DNA from: Bacillota bacterium
Lineage (GTDB): Bacteria; Bacillota; Clostridia; Oscillospirales; Acutalibacteraceae
Assembly: GCA_030705695.1 (NCBI GenBank)
Contig: JAUZPX010000061.1
Location: 1-11,143, forward strand
DNA: 11,143 nucleotides
Direction: 5' to 3'
Shown: piece by piece, positions 1-6,418 of the stretch
How positions within the stretch are numbered: position 1 is the first letter of the stretch
Layout of the letters: each line of letters opens with the position of its first letter
Made by a program: the position numbers and the translations under genes
Notes under the pieces: model-generated
The model's input: the letters and a program-made list of their open reading frames with translations, nothing else
The model's database searches: none
Told to the model about the DNA's origin: nothing

Positions 1-602
1 AGCTCTTTTAGCGTTTCGGTAAAACCAAACAAATTGTATTTGTGCAGATTCGTGTGTTCGGAAGCAAATTTAAATTCGTTTCTCTCCCCTGAGCGAATTC
101 CAAACTGATGGATTCTGTCATCTCCGACAAAATCCCACGCTCTGCGCATTACAGTAGCATGCGACAGCTTCTGTCCTAAGTAATCGTCACGAAGGTCTGT
201 GTGCGCGTCAAGCTGAATTATATTCAAGTCCTCATATTTTTCAATAACAGCACGCAAAGCGCCAAGCGTCACAAGATGCTCGCCGCCTATCATACAAGGG
301 ATTTTACCGTCTGACAAAATTGTGTTTGTCCGCTCTGTTATTTTATTTAATGTACTGTTTACGTCGCCAAAGCACAGCTCTAAATCACCAGAATCAAAAA
401 CTTTGATATCCTCAAGATCCTTGTCCTGATAAGGGCTGTAAGTTTCGATACCGTAAGATTCACTTCTCATTGACTTGCTGGCAAAACGAGCGCCTGGGCG
501 AAAAGAGGTCGTTGAATCAAACGGTGCACCGAAAATAACAATTTTTGCTTCATCATATTCAGCATCGCAACCAATAAAAGTTTCGACATTTTTATTCAAC
601 AC
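1..602 (-). CDS. speB: Agmatinase (ureohydrolase family), C-terminus off the window
   Basis: Hydrolyses agmatine to putrescine and urea in the cytoplasm, as a Mn-dependent ureohydrolase. The 200 codons present show the family's early motifs: GAPFDSTTSFRPGAR (residues 25-39), the metal ligand in GGEH (106-109) and the metal-binding DAHTD (132-136), followed by SHATVMRR (147-154). The second Asp-rich metal motif of the family would lie beyond the left edge, so the gene is partial here, not visibly broken. The start chosen is GTG at 602-600, because AAAGGAG lies 10 bases upstream; TTG at 599 is the alternative. No ATG fits this frame nearby. The start overlaps the last 11 bases of speE, which suggests translational coupling. 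Its place last in a speD-speA-speE-speB operon supports agmatinase over arginase or formiminoglutamase. Confidence 0.93.
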   Translation of the reverse strand, partial: MLNKNVETFIGCDAEYDEAKIVIFGAPFDSTTSFRPGARFASKSMRSESYGIETYSPYQDKDLEDIKVFDSGDLELCFGDVNSTLNKITERTNTILSDGKIPCMIGGEHLVTLGALRAVIEKYEDLNIIQLDAHTDLRDDYLGQKLSHATVMRRAWDFVGDDRIHQFGIRSGERNEFKFASEHTNLHKYNLFGFTETLKE

Positions 603-1443
603 TTTCCAGCAACTCCTTTACATAATTTGGCAGCATAAAAGCACCCACATGAATTTTTGTACTATAATATTTCGTTTTCAGAGAAAGCATGTTCCACGCA
701 TTCATATTTAAATCCGTTACAGGATGAAATTTCTTTGAAGCGAATCCGAACAGCCAGTGCCCCGAAGGATATGTCGGAATATGTGCCTGATAAACACGGC
801 TTATAGGAAAAGACTCGACGATTCGCTTATGTGCTCGCTGCATTGCAAAAGCATCATCGCTGTAAAACGGGCTTTCCTGTTGATTCACCATGATACCGTC
901 ATCATTAAGAGCCTTATAGCAATTGCCGTAAAACTCCTTGGTAAACAATCCTTCGCCTGGTCCGAAAGGATCGGTGGAATCGACGATTATCAAATCGTAT
1001 TCATTCTTTTTATTTCTTATAAAACGAAGCCCGTCTTCGTAATAAATTGTAACACGTTCATCGTCAAGGCTGCATGAAACTTTCGGAAAATACTTTTTGC
1101 ATGCAGCAACAACCATTTCATCAATCTCTACAAGATCAATATGTTCAACAGTTTCATAACGGCAAAGCTCTCTTACAGCACCGCCGTCTCCGCCGCCGAT
1201 AACTAGAATTTTCTTTATATTCGGATTCACCGACATAGGTACATGCGTAATCATTTCATGATAAATGAATTCGTCTTTATCTGTCAGCATCATATACCCG
1301 TCTAAGGTAAGGAATTTGCCAAATTCAGGCGAATCAAAAATATCTATACGCTGAAATTCGCTTTTCGCATGATACAACTGGCGGTCAACTTTAATTGAAA
1401 AATTAACATTTTTAGTATGTTGTTCAGTAAACCAAAGTTCCAA
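592..1443 (-). CDS. speE: Spermidine synthase (polyamine aminopropyltransferase)
   Basis: Transfers the aminopropyl group of decarboxylated AdoMet to putrescine, giving spermidine and methylthioadenosine; cytoplasmic. The 283-residue length is normal for bacterial SpeE. Visible motifs are the N-terminal beta region ending in TLDGYMMLTDKDEFIYHEM (46-64), the nucleotide-binding VIGGGDGGAVRE (81-92), the acidic VEIDE (105-109) that binds the cosubstrate ribose in the family, and VDSTDPFGPGEGLF (154-167), which carries the catalytic aspartate. The ATG start is preceded by GAGGAG at good spacing. The gene lies 49 bases downstream of speA and overlaps the start of speB, so it is very probably cotranscribed with both. 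Its substrates come from SpeB (putrescine) and SpeD (decarboxylated AdoMet), both encoded in the same cluster. Confidence 0.96.
   Translation of the reverse strand: MELWFTEQHTKNVNFSIKVDRQLYHAKSEFQRIDIFDSPEFGKFLTLDGYMMLTDKDEFIYHEMITHVPMSVNPNIKKILVIGGGDGGAVRELCRYETVEHIDLVEIDEMVVAACKKYFPKVSCSLDDERVTIYYEDGLRFIRNKKNEYDLIIVDSTDPFGPGEGLFTKEFYGNCYKALNDDGIMVNQQESPFYSDDAFAMQRAHKRIVESFPISRVYQAHIPTYPSGHWLFGFASKKFHPVTDLNMNAWNMLSLKTKYYSTKIHVGAFMLPNYVKELLESVE
613..619 (-). promoter_or_regulatory. Ribosome binding site of speB inside speE
   Basis: AAAGGAG on the minus strand, within the last codons of speE. It is 10 bases from GTG 602 and 13 from TTG 599, which favours the GTG. It is the main reason for choosing a non-ATG start for speB. 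Confidence 0.7.
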
Positions 1444-1492
1444 ATTTACTCCTCTTTTCGAAATAACAGTCAGATTTTTGACTTGAAGCCGA

Positions 1493-2941
1493 TTATTTTA
1501 TAACATTAATTCGTTCTGTATAACTGTCTTCTGTTCCCGTTAAAAAGCAGCCCTTTTCTTTGGCGTATGAAATATAATCAAGTATATCGCCTGTAATGCG
1601 TTCTCCGGGAGCCAAAATAGGAATTCCCGGCGGATAACACATAACAAACTCGCTGCAAACCCTGCCTTTGCTTTCCTCAATCGGAAGAGAAACTTTCTCA
1701 GCATAAAATGCTTTTTTAGGCGTCATAACAACTTCAGGATTAATATATTCCTGGCTAAGCATGCCCGATTTGTCTTTTTCGTAACGACGTTTGATTTCTG
1801 AAAGCGCCGAAACAAGCCGCTCGATGTCCTGACGCCTGTCGCCTACCGAAAGATATGCCAAGATATTTCCGATATCTCCGAATTCAATCTGAATGTCATA
1901 CTCGTCACGGAGCAAATCATAAACTTCAATTCCCGCAAGACCAATATCACGAGTATGAACAGAAAGCTTTGTGATATCAAAATCAAATACATCGTCACCG
2001 TTAATAAGCTCATCAGAAAAAGCATAGTAACCGCCGATTTTATTGATTTCTTCTCTTGCATCGGCAGCATAATCGATTACCTTATCGAAAATTTCCTGTC
2101 CGTGCAAAGCAAGATTGCGTCGTGAAATATCAAGTGATGACATTAAGAGATATGATCCGCTTGTAGTTTGCGATAAATTAATTATCTGGCGGACATATCC
2201 TTCGCTTAATGTGTCGCTAATAAGCAAAAATGAGCTTTGTGTCAGTGAGCCTCCCGATTTATGCATGCTCACAGAAGCCATGTCCGCACCAAGCGACATA
2301 GCACTTGCAGGTAGTCTGTCGTTAAAATAAAAGTGTGTTCCGTGTGCTTCATCTGCTATAACAAGAATACCTTTTTCATGGGCAATACGGATAATCTCTT
2401 TTAAATTTGAACACACGCCGTAGTAAGTAGGATTATTAACAAGCACTGCTTTTGCATCGGGATTTTCATCAATGGCTTTCTGAACATCACTTACAGACAT
2501 ACCAAGTGAAATGCCGATATCATGGTTCATTCCTGGATTTACATATACAGGTGTAGCTCCGCTTAAAATCAAGGCATTAATTGCGCTTCTATGAACATTC
2601 CTCGGCATGATGATTTTATCTCCGCTTTTGCATACGCTTAAAATCATGCTTTGAACCGATTGAGTTGTACCATTCACCATAAAAAAAGCATGTGCCGCTC
2701 CGAATGCATCGGCGGCAAGCTCCTCCGCTTTGCGGATAACGGAAACAGGATGGCATAAGTTATCAAGCGGCTTCATTGAGTTTACATCGGCAGTAAGGCA
2801 TTTTTCCCCAAGAAAATCAAGAAGCTCTTTGTTGCCTCTTCCACGTTTATGGCCTGGAACATCGAACGGAACTACCCTCATTTTTTTGAAATCACGAAGG
2901 GCTTCTAGTATCGGTGCTTGATCCTGATTTAATTTCGACAT
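1493..2941 (-). CDS. speA: Orn/Lys/Arg decarboxylase, probably arginine decarboxylase
   Basis: PLP-dependent fold-I decarboxylase, 482 residues, close in size to the short Bacillus-type SpeA and lacking the N-terminal wing domain of the enterobacterial enzymes. Visible features are VPGHKRG (28-34), the cofactor-loop region FFMVNGTTQSVQS (86-98), DEAHGTHF (197-204) with the aspartate that contacts the pyridine ring, SMHKSGGSLTQSS (225-237) with the PLP-binding lysine K228, and the C-terminal CYPPGIPILAPGE (435-447). The family includes lysine and ornithine decarboxylases. The assignment to arginine rests on context: agmatinase is encoded in the same operon, and agmatine is its substrate. The start is ATG with GGAGGG nine bases upstream. 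The 107-base gap to speD contains a perfect palindrome. Confidence 0.9.
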   Translation of the reverse strand: MSKLNQDQAPILEALRDFKKMRVVPFDVPGHKRGRGNKELLDFLGEKCLTADVNSMKPLDNLCHPVSVIRKAEELAADAFGAAHAFFMVNGTTQSVQSMILSVCKSGDKIIMPRNVHRSAINALILSGATPVYVNPGMNHDIGISLGMSVSDVQKAIDENPDAKAVLVNNPTYYGVCSNLKEIIRIAHEKGILVIADEAHGTHFYFNDRLPASAMSLGADMASVSMHKSGGSLTQSSFLLISDTLSEGYVRQIINLSQTTSGSYLLMSSLDISRRNLALHGQEIFDKVIDYAADAREEINKIGGYYAFSDELINGDDVFDFDITKLSVHTRDIGLAGIEVYDLLRDEYDIQIEFGDIGNILAYLSVGDRRQDIERLVSALSEIKRRYEKDKSGMLSQEYINPEVVMTPKKAFYAEKVSLPIEESKGRVCSEFVMCYPPGIPILAPGERITGDILDYISYAKEKGCFLTGTEDSYTERINVIK

Positions 2942-2967
2942 TTGAAATCACCCTCCGTTCTTATAAT

Positions 2968-2991
2968 AAGGGCGGACAGCTGTCCGCCCTT
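2968..2991. terminator. Perfect 24-bp palindrome (hairpin) between speD and speA
   Basis: The two halves, AAGGGCGGACAG and its exact complement, meet without a spacer, giving a GC-rich hairpin of about 10 bp with an AGCT loop. In the minus (operon) direction it is followed by ATTATAAGAACGG rather than a T-run, so it is a poor intrinsic terminator for speD. In the plus direction it is followed by GCATTTTTATTTT. It may be an intercistronic stability or attenuation element, or a terminator of antisense transcription. Confidence 0.55.
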
Positions 2992-3048
2992 GCATTTTTA
3001 TTTTGTGTTAATTTTCGTAAGATAAGCAAAATTCATTTGGCGAATTAA

Positions 3049-3864
3049 TTAATCGTAAATATTCGAGCCGCTGAAAATCTCTATCATTTCTCTTCTAAGA
3101 TTATCTGTAATTTGCAGTCGCTCTTTCGGAGGTAACTCGTACACATCAGTTTTAAACAGATAATTCTGTAAATCTATATCTTTAATTAAAAGCTTTGTAT
3201 GAAAGATATTCGCCTGATAGACGTTAATATCCATAGCATCGTATTTTTGCAAGGTTTTTTCGTCAATATAATCTTGAATTGATGTAATTTTATGGTCAAT
3301 AAACATTTTTTTACCGAGAATATCACGTGTAAACCCACGAACACGATAATCTGCCGTAATAATATCGGAATCAAAGCTATCAATAAGATAGTTCAGCGCA
3401 TTCAGCGGAGAAATCTCGCCGCAGGTCGCAACATCGATATCAACACGGAATGTGGCAATTGATGTGTCGGGATGATATTCGGGATATGAGTGAACTGTAA
3501 CATGGCTTTTGTCAAGATGAGCAACAACTGTTTCGCCTGTTTCTCCGCCAAAAATGCCACGATTGCATGAAGAATCAACGTCATTCGGCATAGTTCCCTC
3601 GGCAATTAACACTGTAACGGAAGCACCCTGAGGATCGTAATCCTGCTTACTCACATTTAATACATGAGCACCAATAATTTCCGTAACTTTATAAAGAATT
3701 TTTGTCAGACGTTCGGAATTATACTGGTCGTCGATATAAGATATATAATCACGCTGTTCACGTTGTGTCTTCGCATAGCAAACATCGTAAATATTAAAAC
3801 TGAGTGCTTTTGTCAGATTATTAAAGCCATACAGCTTCATCTTATTTTCCAACCCAATCATCAC
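3049..3864 (-). CDS. speD: S-adenosylmethionine decarboxylase proenzyme, E. coli-type
   Basis: Makes decarboxylated AdoMet, the aminopropyl donor for SpeE. The 271 residues match the long E. coli-type class (about 264 residues), not the short Thermotoga/Bacillus type. The proenzyme self-cleaves between Lys and Ser to form the pyruvoyl cofactor; that site is visible as HLDKSHVTVHSYPE, with K119-S120. Other family landmarks are GFNNLTKALSFNIYDVCYA (13-31), DYDPQGASVT (75-84) and YRVRGFTRDI downstream. The start is uncertain. ATG 3864 and ATG 3861 precede the reading given here, and ATG 3840 (MKLYGFNN) would give 263 residues; none has a strong Shine-Dalgarno. It is first in the polyamine operon, about 34 bases from the predicted transcription start. 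Confidence 0.95.
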   Translation of the reverse strand: MMIGLENKMKLYGFNNLTKALSFNIYDVCYAKTQREQRDYISYIDDQYNSERLTKILYKVTEIIGAHVLNVSKQDYDPQGASVTVLIAEGTMPNDVDSSCNRGIFGGETGETVVAHLDKSHVTVHSYPEYHPDTSIATFRVDIDVATCGEISPLNALNYLIDSFDSDIITADYRVRGFTRDILGKKMFIDHKITSIQDYIDEKTLQKYDAMDINVYQANIFHTKLLIKDIDLQNYLFKTDVYELPPKERLQITDNLRREMIEIFSGSNIYD

Positions 3865-3904
3865 AACCCACTTGTCAAAATTCCACTTTCAAAAAAGTAA
3901 TTTT

Positions 3905-3932
3905 ATTATATCAAGAAACCGCATAAAGTCAA
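3905..3932 (-). promoter_or_regulatory. Promoter of the speD-speA-speE-speB operon
   Basis: A sigmaA-like site on the minus strand: -35 TTGACT (3932-3927), a 16-base spacer, and -10 TATAAT (3910-3905). Transcription would begin near 3898. It is back to back with the extended -10 promoter of the plus-strand gene at 4019. Confidence 0.8.
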
Positions 3933-3976
3933 GAAAAATATTGTTTTCATACTTTGTTCCTTTTCTGCGTTTTTTA

Positions 3977-3985
3977 TGTTATAAT
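3977..3985 (+). promoter_or_regulatory. Extended -10 promoter of the small plus-strand gene
   Basis: TGTTATAAT reads as TGn followed by a perfect TATAAT. No good -35 lies at 16-18 bases, as expected for an extended -10 promoter. Transcription would begin near 3992, giving a leader of about 27 bases before ATG 4019. Confidence 0.65.
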
Positions 3986-4018
3986 AATCCCATTCAATAT
4001 ACGATTGGAATGATGCTA

Positions 4019-4264
4019 ATGAATTTCGAAATTCCTATTTTTGATTGGTTTGCAAACGGAAATCCGTTTGGCGGAAATGTGAAAACATTCAATTATAAAA
4101 TTGTAACAACTAAAGAAAATATTAAAGTTTATATTTGGATTGGAAAACTCTGTTTAGAGAAAAGCGAAATTAAAAATCAAAAAGAATTTGAGCTTTCTGA
4201 GCAAGGCTTACAATTGGCAATCGATTTTATTAATAATGAATATCAAGAAAGTATAGTTATATAA
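4019..4264 (+). CDS. Small protein of unknown function
   Basis: The only convincing plus-strand gene in the window; 81 residues, family not recognised. It begins MNFEIPIFDWFANGNPFGGN and continues with alternating hydrophobic residues (KVYIWIGKLCLEK), then a predicted helix near the C-terminus (SEQGLQLAIDFINNEYQE). No signal peptide or membrane segment is seen, so a small soluble alpha/beta protein is likely. The start chosen is ATG 4019, with GGA nine bases upstream; in-frame ATGs at 4010 and 4013 would add up to three residues. It has its own extended -10 promoter and ends before a strong bidirectional terminator, so it appears to be an independent transcription unit divergent from the spe operon. 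Confidence 0.72.
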   Translation: MNFEIPIFDWFANGNPFGGNVKTFNYKIVTTKENIKVYIWIGKLCLEKSEIKNQKEFELSEQGLQLAIDFINNEYQESIVI

Positions 4265-4287
4265 AAAGTTTTTTTTAATTTTATCAT

Positions 4288-4324
4288 AGAAGCCTTGTCT
4301 GCCGTTTCAGCAAACAAGGCTTCT
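4288..4324. terminator. Bidirectional intrinsic terminator between convergent genes
   Basis: The 11-bp arms AGAAGCCTTGT (4288-4298) and ACAAGGCTTCT (4314-4324) are perfectly complementary around a 15-base loop. T-rich DNA follows on the plus strand (AATTTTTTATTT). On the minus strand the hairpin is followed after a few bases by a run of T. It would end both the small gene at 4019-4264 and the dockerin-like gene at 4350-5051. Confidence 0.85.
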
Positions 4325-4349
4325 AATTTTTTATTTAGATTGTAATATT

Positions 4350-5051
4350 TTATTGTAAGCTAATAGTATACTCGTTCCATACATCTGTAATATCATAGAC
4401 CTTAGATTGAAGGTTTCCGTCAGAGAAAACAATTTTATCATATGAATAATACGGATAGCGCATTAACGGTAACATAATTGAAAAATTATCGCCATAATCC
4501 TGCATAAGCTTCCCCGGATATGGTCCGTTATTATCTCCGTATTCGTTGTAAGCATATGCATACAACACATCTCCCATGCTTTGAGTTTTATGAACAATAA
4601 TATAATACGCACCTGGTGCGTAAGTCGGAACAACAATTGTAGCATCTGTCGGTGCATCTGTCGGCATGACCGTAGACGGATCTGTCGGGCGCTCAAACAT
4701 TTGACTAACAAAAGTACTGTCATAAAATATTTTCGCCAAATATTTTTGAATAATAGTAACGTCTTTAATATCAAGGGTTGATTTTTGGTCGACGCATCCG
4801 CATAAGTATTCGTCACCTGAAAGAGTAATTATCTTTGCTAAGTGTTCTTGAATCATGGTAGCATCTTTAATTTCAATATTATTATTTAAATTAACATCAC
4901 CCCACATCATTAACCGACTGCTTGTTTCGACGATAGGTTCAGCTTTAGAAGCAGAGGTTGCCGCTGCATTTATTGAAAACATGCCAAACATACTTGCAAA
5001 CAGCATTATTGATAAAACCAAGCACCAGAATTTCTTTTGAGATTGCTTCAT
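4350..5051 (-). CDS. Secreted dockerin-like protein with starch-binding-like domain (copy A)
   Basis: A 233-residue exported protein. Residues 1-31 form a signal peptide: KK, a long hydrophobic core, then an AAA stretch before TSA. Residues 51-108 are two dockerin-like repeats of the form GDVN-x-N...IKDATMIQEHLAKI and CGCVDQ...IKDVTIIQKYLAKI; such repeats bind calcium and dock to cohesins. Residues 121-147 are a Pro/Thr/Asp linker with repeated PTD-like units. Residues 148-222 resemble a CBM26-type starch-binding module, with a WPG-like PYPGKLM (177-183) and KIVFSDGNLQSKVYDI (206-221). No catalytic domain is present, so a binding, adaptor or scaffold-associated role is inferred. ATG has AGGAGGG seven bases upstream. 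The gene is flanked by its own promoter and terminator. The starch-binding call is by pattern only. Confidence 0.8.
   Translation of the reverse strand: MKQSQKKFWCLVLSIMLFASMFGMFSINAAATSASKAEPIVETSSRLMMWGDVNLNNNIEIKDATMIQEHLAKIITLSGDEYLCGCVDQKSTLDIKDVTIIQKYLAKIFYDSTFVSQMFERPTDPSTVMPTDAPTDATIVVPTYAPGAYYIIVHKTQSMGDVLYAYAYNEYGDNNGPYPGKLMQDYGDNFSIMLPLMRYPYYSYDKIVFSDGNLQSKVYDITDVWNEYTISLQ
4722..5051 (-). repeat. Duplicated 5' half of dockerin-like gene, copy A
   Basis: Encodes the signal peptide and dockerin-like repeats, and is highly similar in DNA and protein to 5672-5995. It includes a 44-base stretch at 4762-4805 that is identical to 5712-5755. Downstream of this unit the two genes diverge. 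Confidence 0.85.
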
Positions 5052-5093
5052 TCCTTTTCCCTCCTAAATTTATAAAAATAGCATCATGTTAAT

Positions 5094-5121
5094 ATTATAC
5101 TCGAATTGTTAGATTTTTCAA
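5094..5121 (-). promoter_or_regulatory. Promoter of dockerin-like copy A
   Basis: -35 TTGAAA (5121-5116), a 16-base spacer and -10 TATAAT (5099-5094) on the minus strand, with predicted initiation near 5087. It lies just past the terminator of the upstream paralogue, so the two copies are probably expressed separately. Confidence 0.7.
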
Positions 5122-5137
5122 CAGTTGTTATTACTAA

Positions 5138-5170
5138 AAGCCCTGTCCGCTAAAATAACAAACAGGGCTT
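5138..5170 (-). terminator. Terminator of dockerin-like copy B
   Basis: Perfect 9-bp arms AAGCCCTGT (5138-5146) and ACAGGGCTT (5162-5170) around a 15-base loop, followed on the minus strand by TTTTAGTAAT. It resembles the hairpin at 4288-4324 in both sequence and loop length. Confidence 0.75.
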
Positions 5171-5191
5171 CTTTTCATATTATCTGATTCT

Positions 5192-5995
5192 TTACGGAAT
5201 TAATGTCGGATCATCCGTAGTTGCAATTGTCGGAGAATCTTTATCGGTTGTCGGGAAAAACATTACCCAGCTTCCATCAGGCTTATTTACATTAGATGCC
5301 GGTTTGTAGCAATTTATCGCATTTGTTGGTACAGTTAAATTTACAGATTGCAAATTCCATGTGACTGTATCGTCTGTATCTTTAAACAAAAATCCTGTAA
5401 CTGCATTTGCGTCAACTTGCAATTGATAAACATCAGTAGAATCAGGAGAAAGTGTCATCGGAATAACGGAACCTGTTGTGTTCGGACCCCAATAATAGAA
5501 ATTTACACTAGACCATTGTGAGTTTGAATTGTCGAAATATACTGTAACATAGTTTGGAGCAAGCGTTGGCGATTGCGTTGGGGCATCTGTAGCCTCTGTT
5601 GGAAGTACAGTCGGTGCCTCCGTAGATGGAACTGTCGGTTGAACAAGCACTTGTCCTACATAAGTATTATCAATATGTATTTTCGCTAAATACTCTTGAA
5701 TAATTGTAACATCTTTAATATCAAGGGTTGATTTTTGGTCGACGCATCCGCATAAATATGCGTCACCTGAAAGTGTTATTATTTTCGCTAAATGCTCTTG
5801 AATCATGGTAGCATCTTTTAATTCTACTTTTTGATTCAGGCTTACATCTCCCCAAATCAGTTGCACGTTTGTGTCACCAATTTCGACCTTATTAGTAGAA
5901 GTTGCCGCTGCATTAATTGAAAACATGCCAAACATACTTGCAATAAGCATTATTGATATAATCATACACCAAAATCTTCTCTGAGATTGCTTCAT
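5192..5995 (-). CDS. Secreted dockerin-like protein with starch-binding-like domain (copy B)
   Basis: A 267-residue paralogue of the gene at 4350-5051. It has a signal peptide (1-31, ending INAAAT), two dockerin-like repeats (49-106), a Pro/Thr linker (119-147) and a beta-rich domain (148-232). That domain begins VTVYFDNSNSQWSSVNFYYW, a pattern common in starch-binding CBM25/26-like modules. The domain differs strongly from copy A's, whereas the first 105 or so residues are nearly the same. After residue 247 comes a second Thr/Pro/Asp-rich stretch (PTTDKDSPTIATTDDPTLIP) that looks like a linker but leads straight to the stop codon, so a further module may have been lost. ATG has GGAGG eight bases upstream. 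No catalytic motif is seen; a role in polysaccharide capture or amylosome-like assembly is inferred. Confidence 0.8.
   Translation of the reverse strand: MKQSQRRFWCMIISIMLIASMFGMFSINAAATSTNKVEIGDTNVQLIWGDVSLNQKVELKDATMIQEHLAKIITLSGDAYLCGCVDQKSTLDIKDVTIIQEYLAKIHIDNTYVGQVLVQPTVPSTEAPTVLPTEATDAPTQSPTLAPNYVTVYFDNSNSQWSSVNFYYWGPNTTGSVIPMTLSPDSTDVYQLQVDANAVTGFLFKDTDDTVTWNLQSVNLTVPTNAINCYKPASNVNKPDGSWVMFFPTTDKDSPTIATTDDPTLIP
5672..5995 (-). repeat. Duplicated 5' half of dockerin-like gene, copy B
   Basis: Direct-repeat partner of 4722-5051, with the identical 44 bases at 5712-5755. The pattern fits tandem duplication followed by divergence or replacement of the 3' module. Confidence 0.85.
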
Positions 5996-6035
5996 TTATT
6001 TTTCCTCCAAAATTAAAAATTGTACCAGCATTTGC

Positions 6036-6065
6036 ATTATACAATATTTTGTTTAATTATTTCAA
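6036..6065 (-). promoter_or_regulatory. Promoter of dockerin-like copy B
   Basis: -35 TTGAAA (6065-6060), an 18-base spacer and a perfect -10 TATAAT (6041-6036) on the minus strand, with initiation near 6029. It has the same -35 and -10 hexamers as the promoter of copy A. Confidence 0.72.
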
Positions 6066-6083
6066 CTATTTCTTTTAAAAAAG

Positions 6084-6108
6084 AGCCGACTTGAAATTCA
6101 AGTCGGCT
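6084..6108 (-). terminator. Terminator of the four-cysteine small protein gene
   Basis: AGCCGACTTGAA and its exact complement flank a single A, giving a hairpin of roughly 10-12 bp. On the minus strand it is followed by CTTTTTTAAAAG, a good U-tract. It is nearly the same sequence as the hairpin after groEL (6419-6447). Confidence 0.8.
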
Positions 6109-6139
6109 ATGAGCAATATTATTATAAGAAATTTTGTAT

Positions 6140-6316
6140 TTAATCTGCTTTTTTTGAAAAAGTTGTTTCGTTAAAATGTTCGCAGGCTTTAGTATCGGTT
6201 CCTCTATTTTTTAATCTTGGGTAAACACAATGCCCATCTGAAATCTCACTGTAACTTTCTCCAAATTTAATATAGTGTTGTCTGAAATGCTTACAGTTCT
6301 TACATATGTATTCCAT
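6140..6316 (-). CDS. Small four-cysteine, putative zinc-ribbon protein
   Basis: A 58-residue protein starting MEYICKNCKHFRQHYIK. Cysteines at 5 and 8 (CKNC) and single cysteines at 30 (DGHCVYPR) and 45 (KACEHF) suggest one zinc site of the CxxC...C...C kind; H10, H29 and H47 sit next to three of the cysteines. No signal peptide or membrane segment is visible. The start is supported by AGGTGG about nine bases upstream of the ATG, and the end by a strong terminator hairpin immediately downstream. It lies between groEL and the dockerin-like pair with terminators on both sides, so it is probably a single-gene unit. The function is unknown. Zinc binding is inferred from cysteine spacing only. Confidence 0.75.
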   Translation of the reverse strand: MEYICKNCKHFRQHYIKFGESYSEISDGHCVYPRLKNRGTDTKACEHFNETTFSKKAD

Positions 6317-6418
6317 TAAGCTTCACCACCTGTCGTTATATAATAAGAATATTATGACAGATTTTAAAACAAAAGTAATTCGGAATACCGTTGACATTAA
6401 AATTTATTTTTAGAAACA

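Noticed and set aside
757..1077. Open plus-strand frames opposite speE, speA, speD, groEL, groES and the Nudix gene.
   Set aside because: They lie entirely within well-supported minus-strand genes, lack ribosome sites and have no family resemblance; they are shadow frames.
1463..1484. Short inverted repeat (AGTCA...TGACT) between speA and speE as a terminator.
   Set aside because: Only five base pairs and within an operon with 49-base spacing; not convincing.
3872..4018. In-frame upstream extension of the small plus-strand gene to 3872 (130 residues).
   Set aside because: The extension overlaps the speD promoter and lies upstream of the gene's own extended -10 promoter, so it would not be transcribed.
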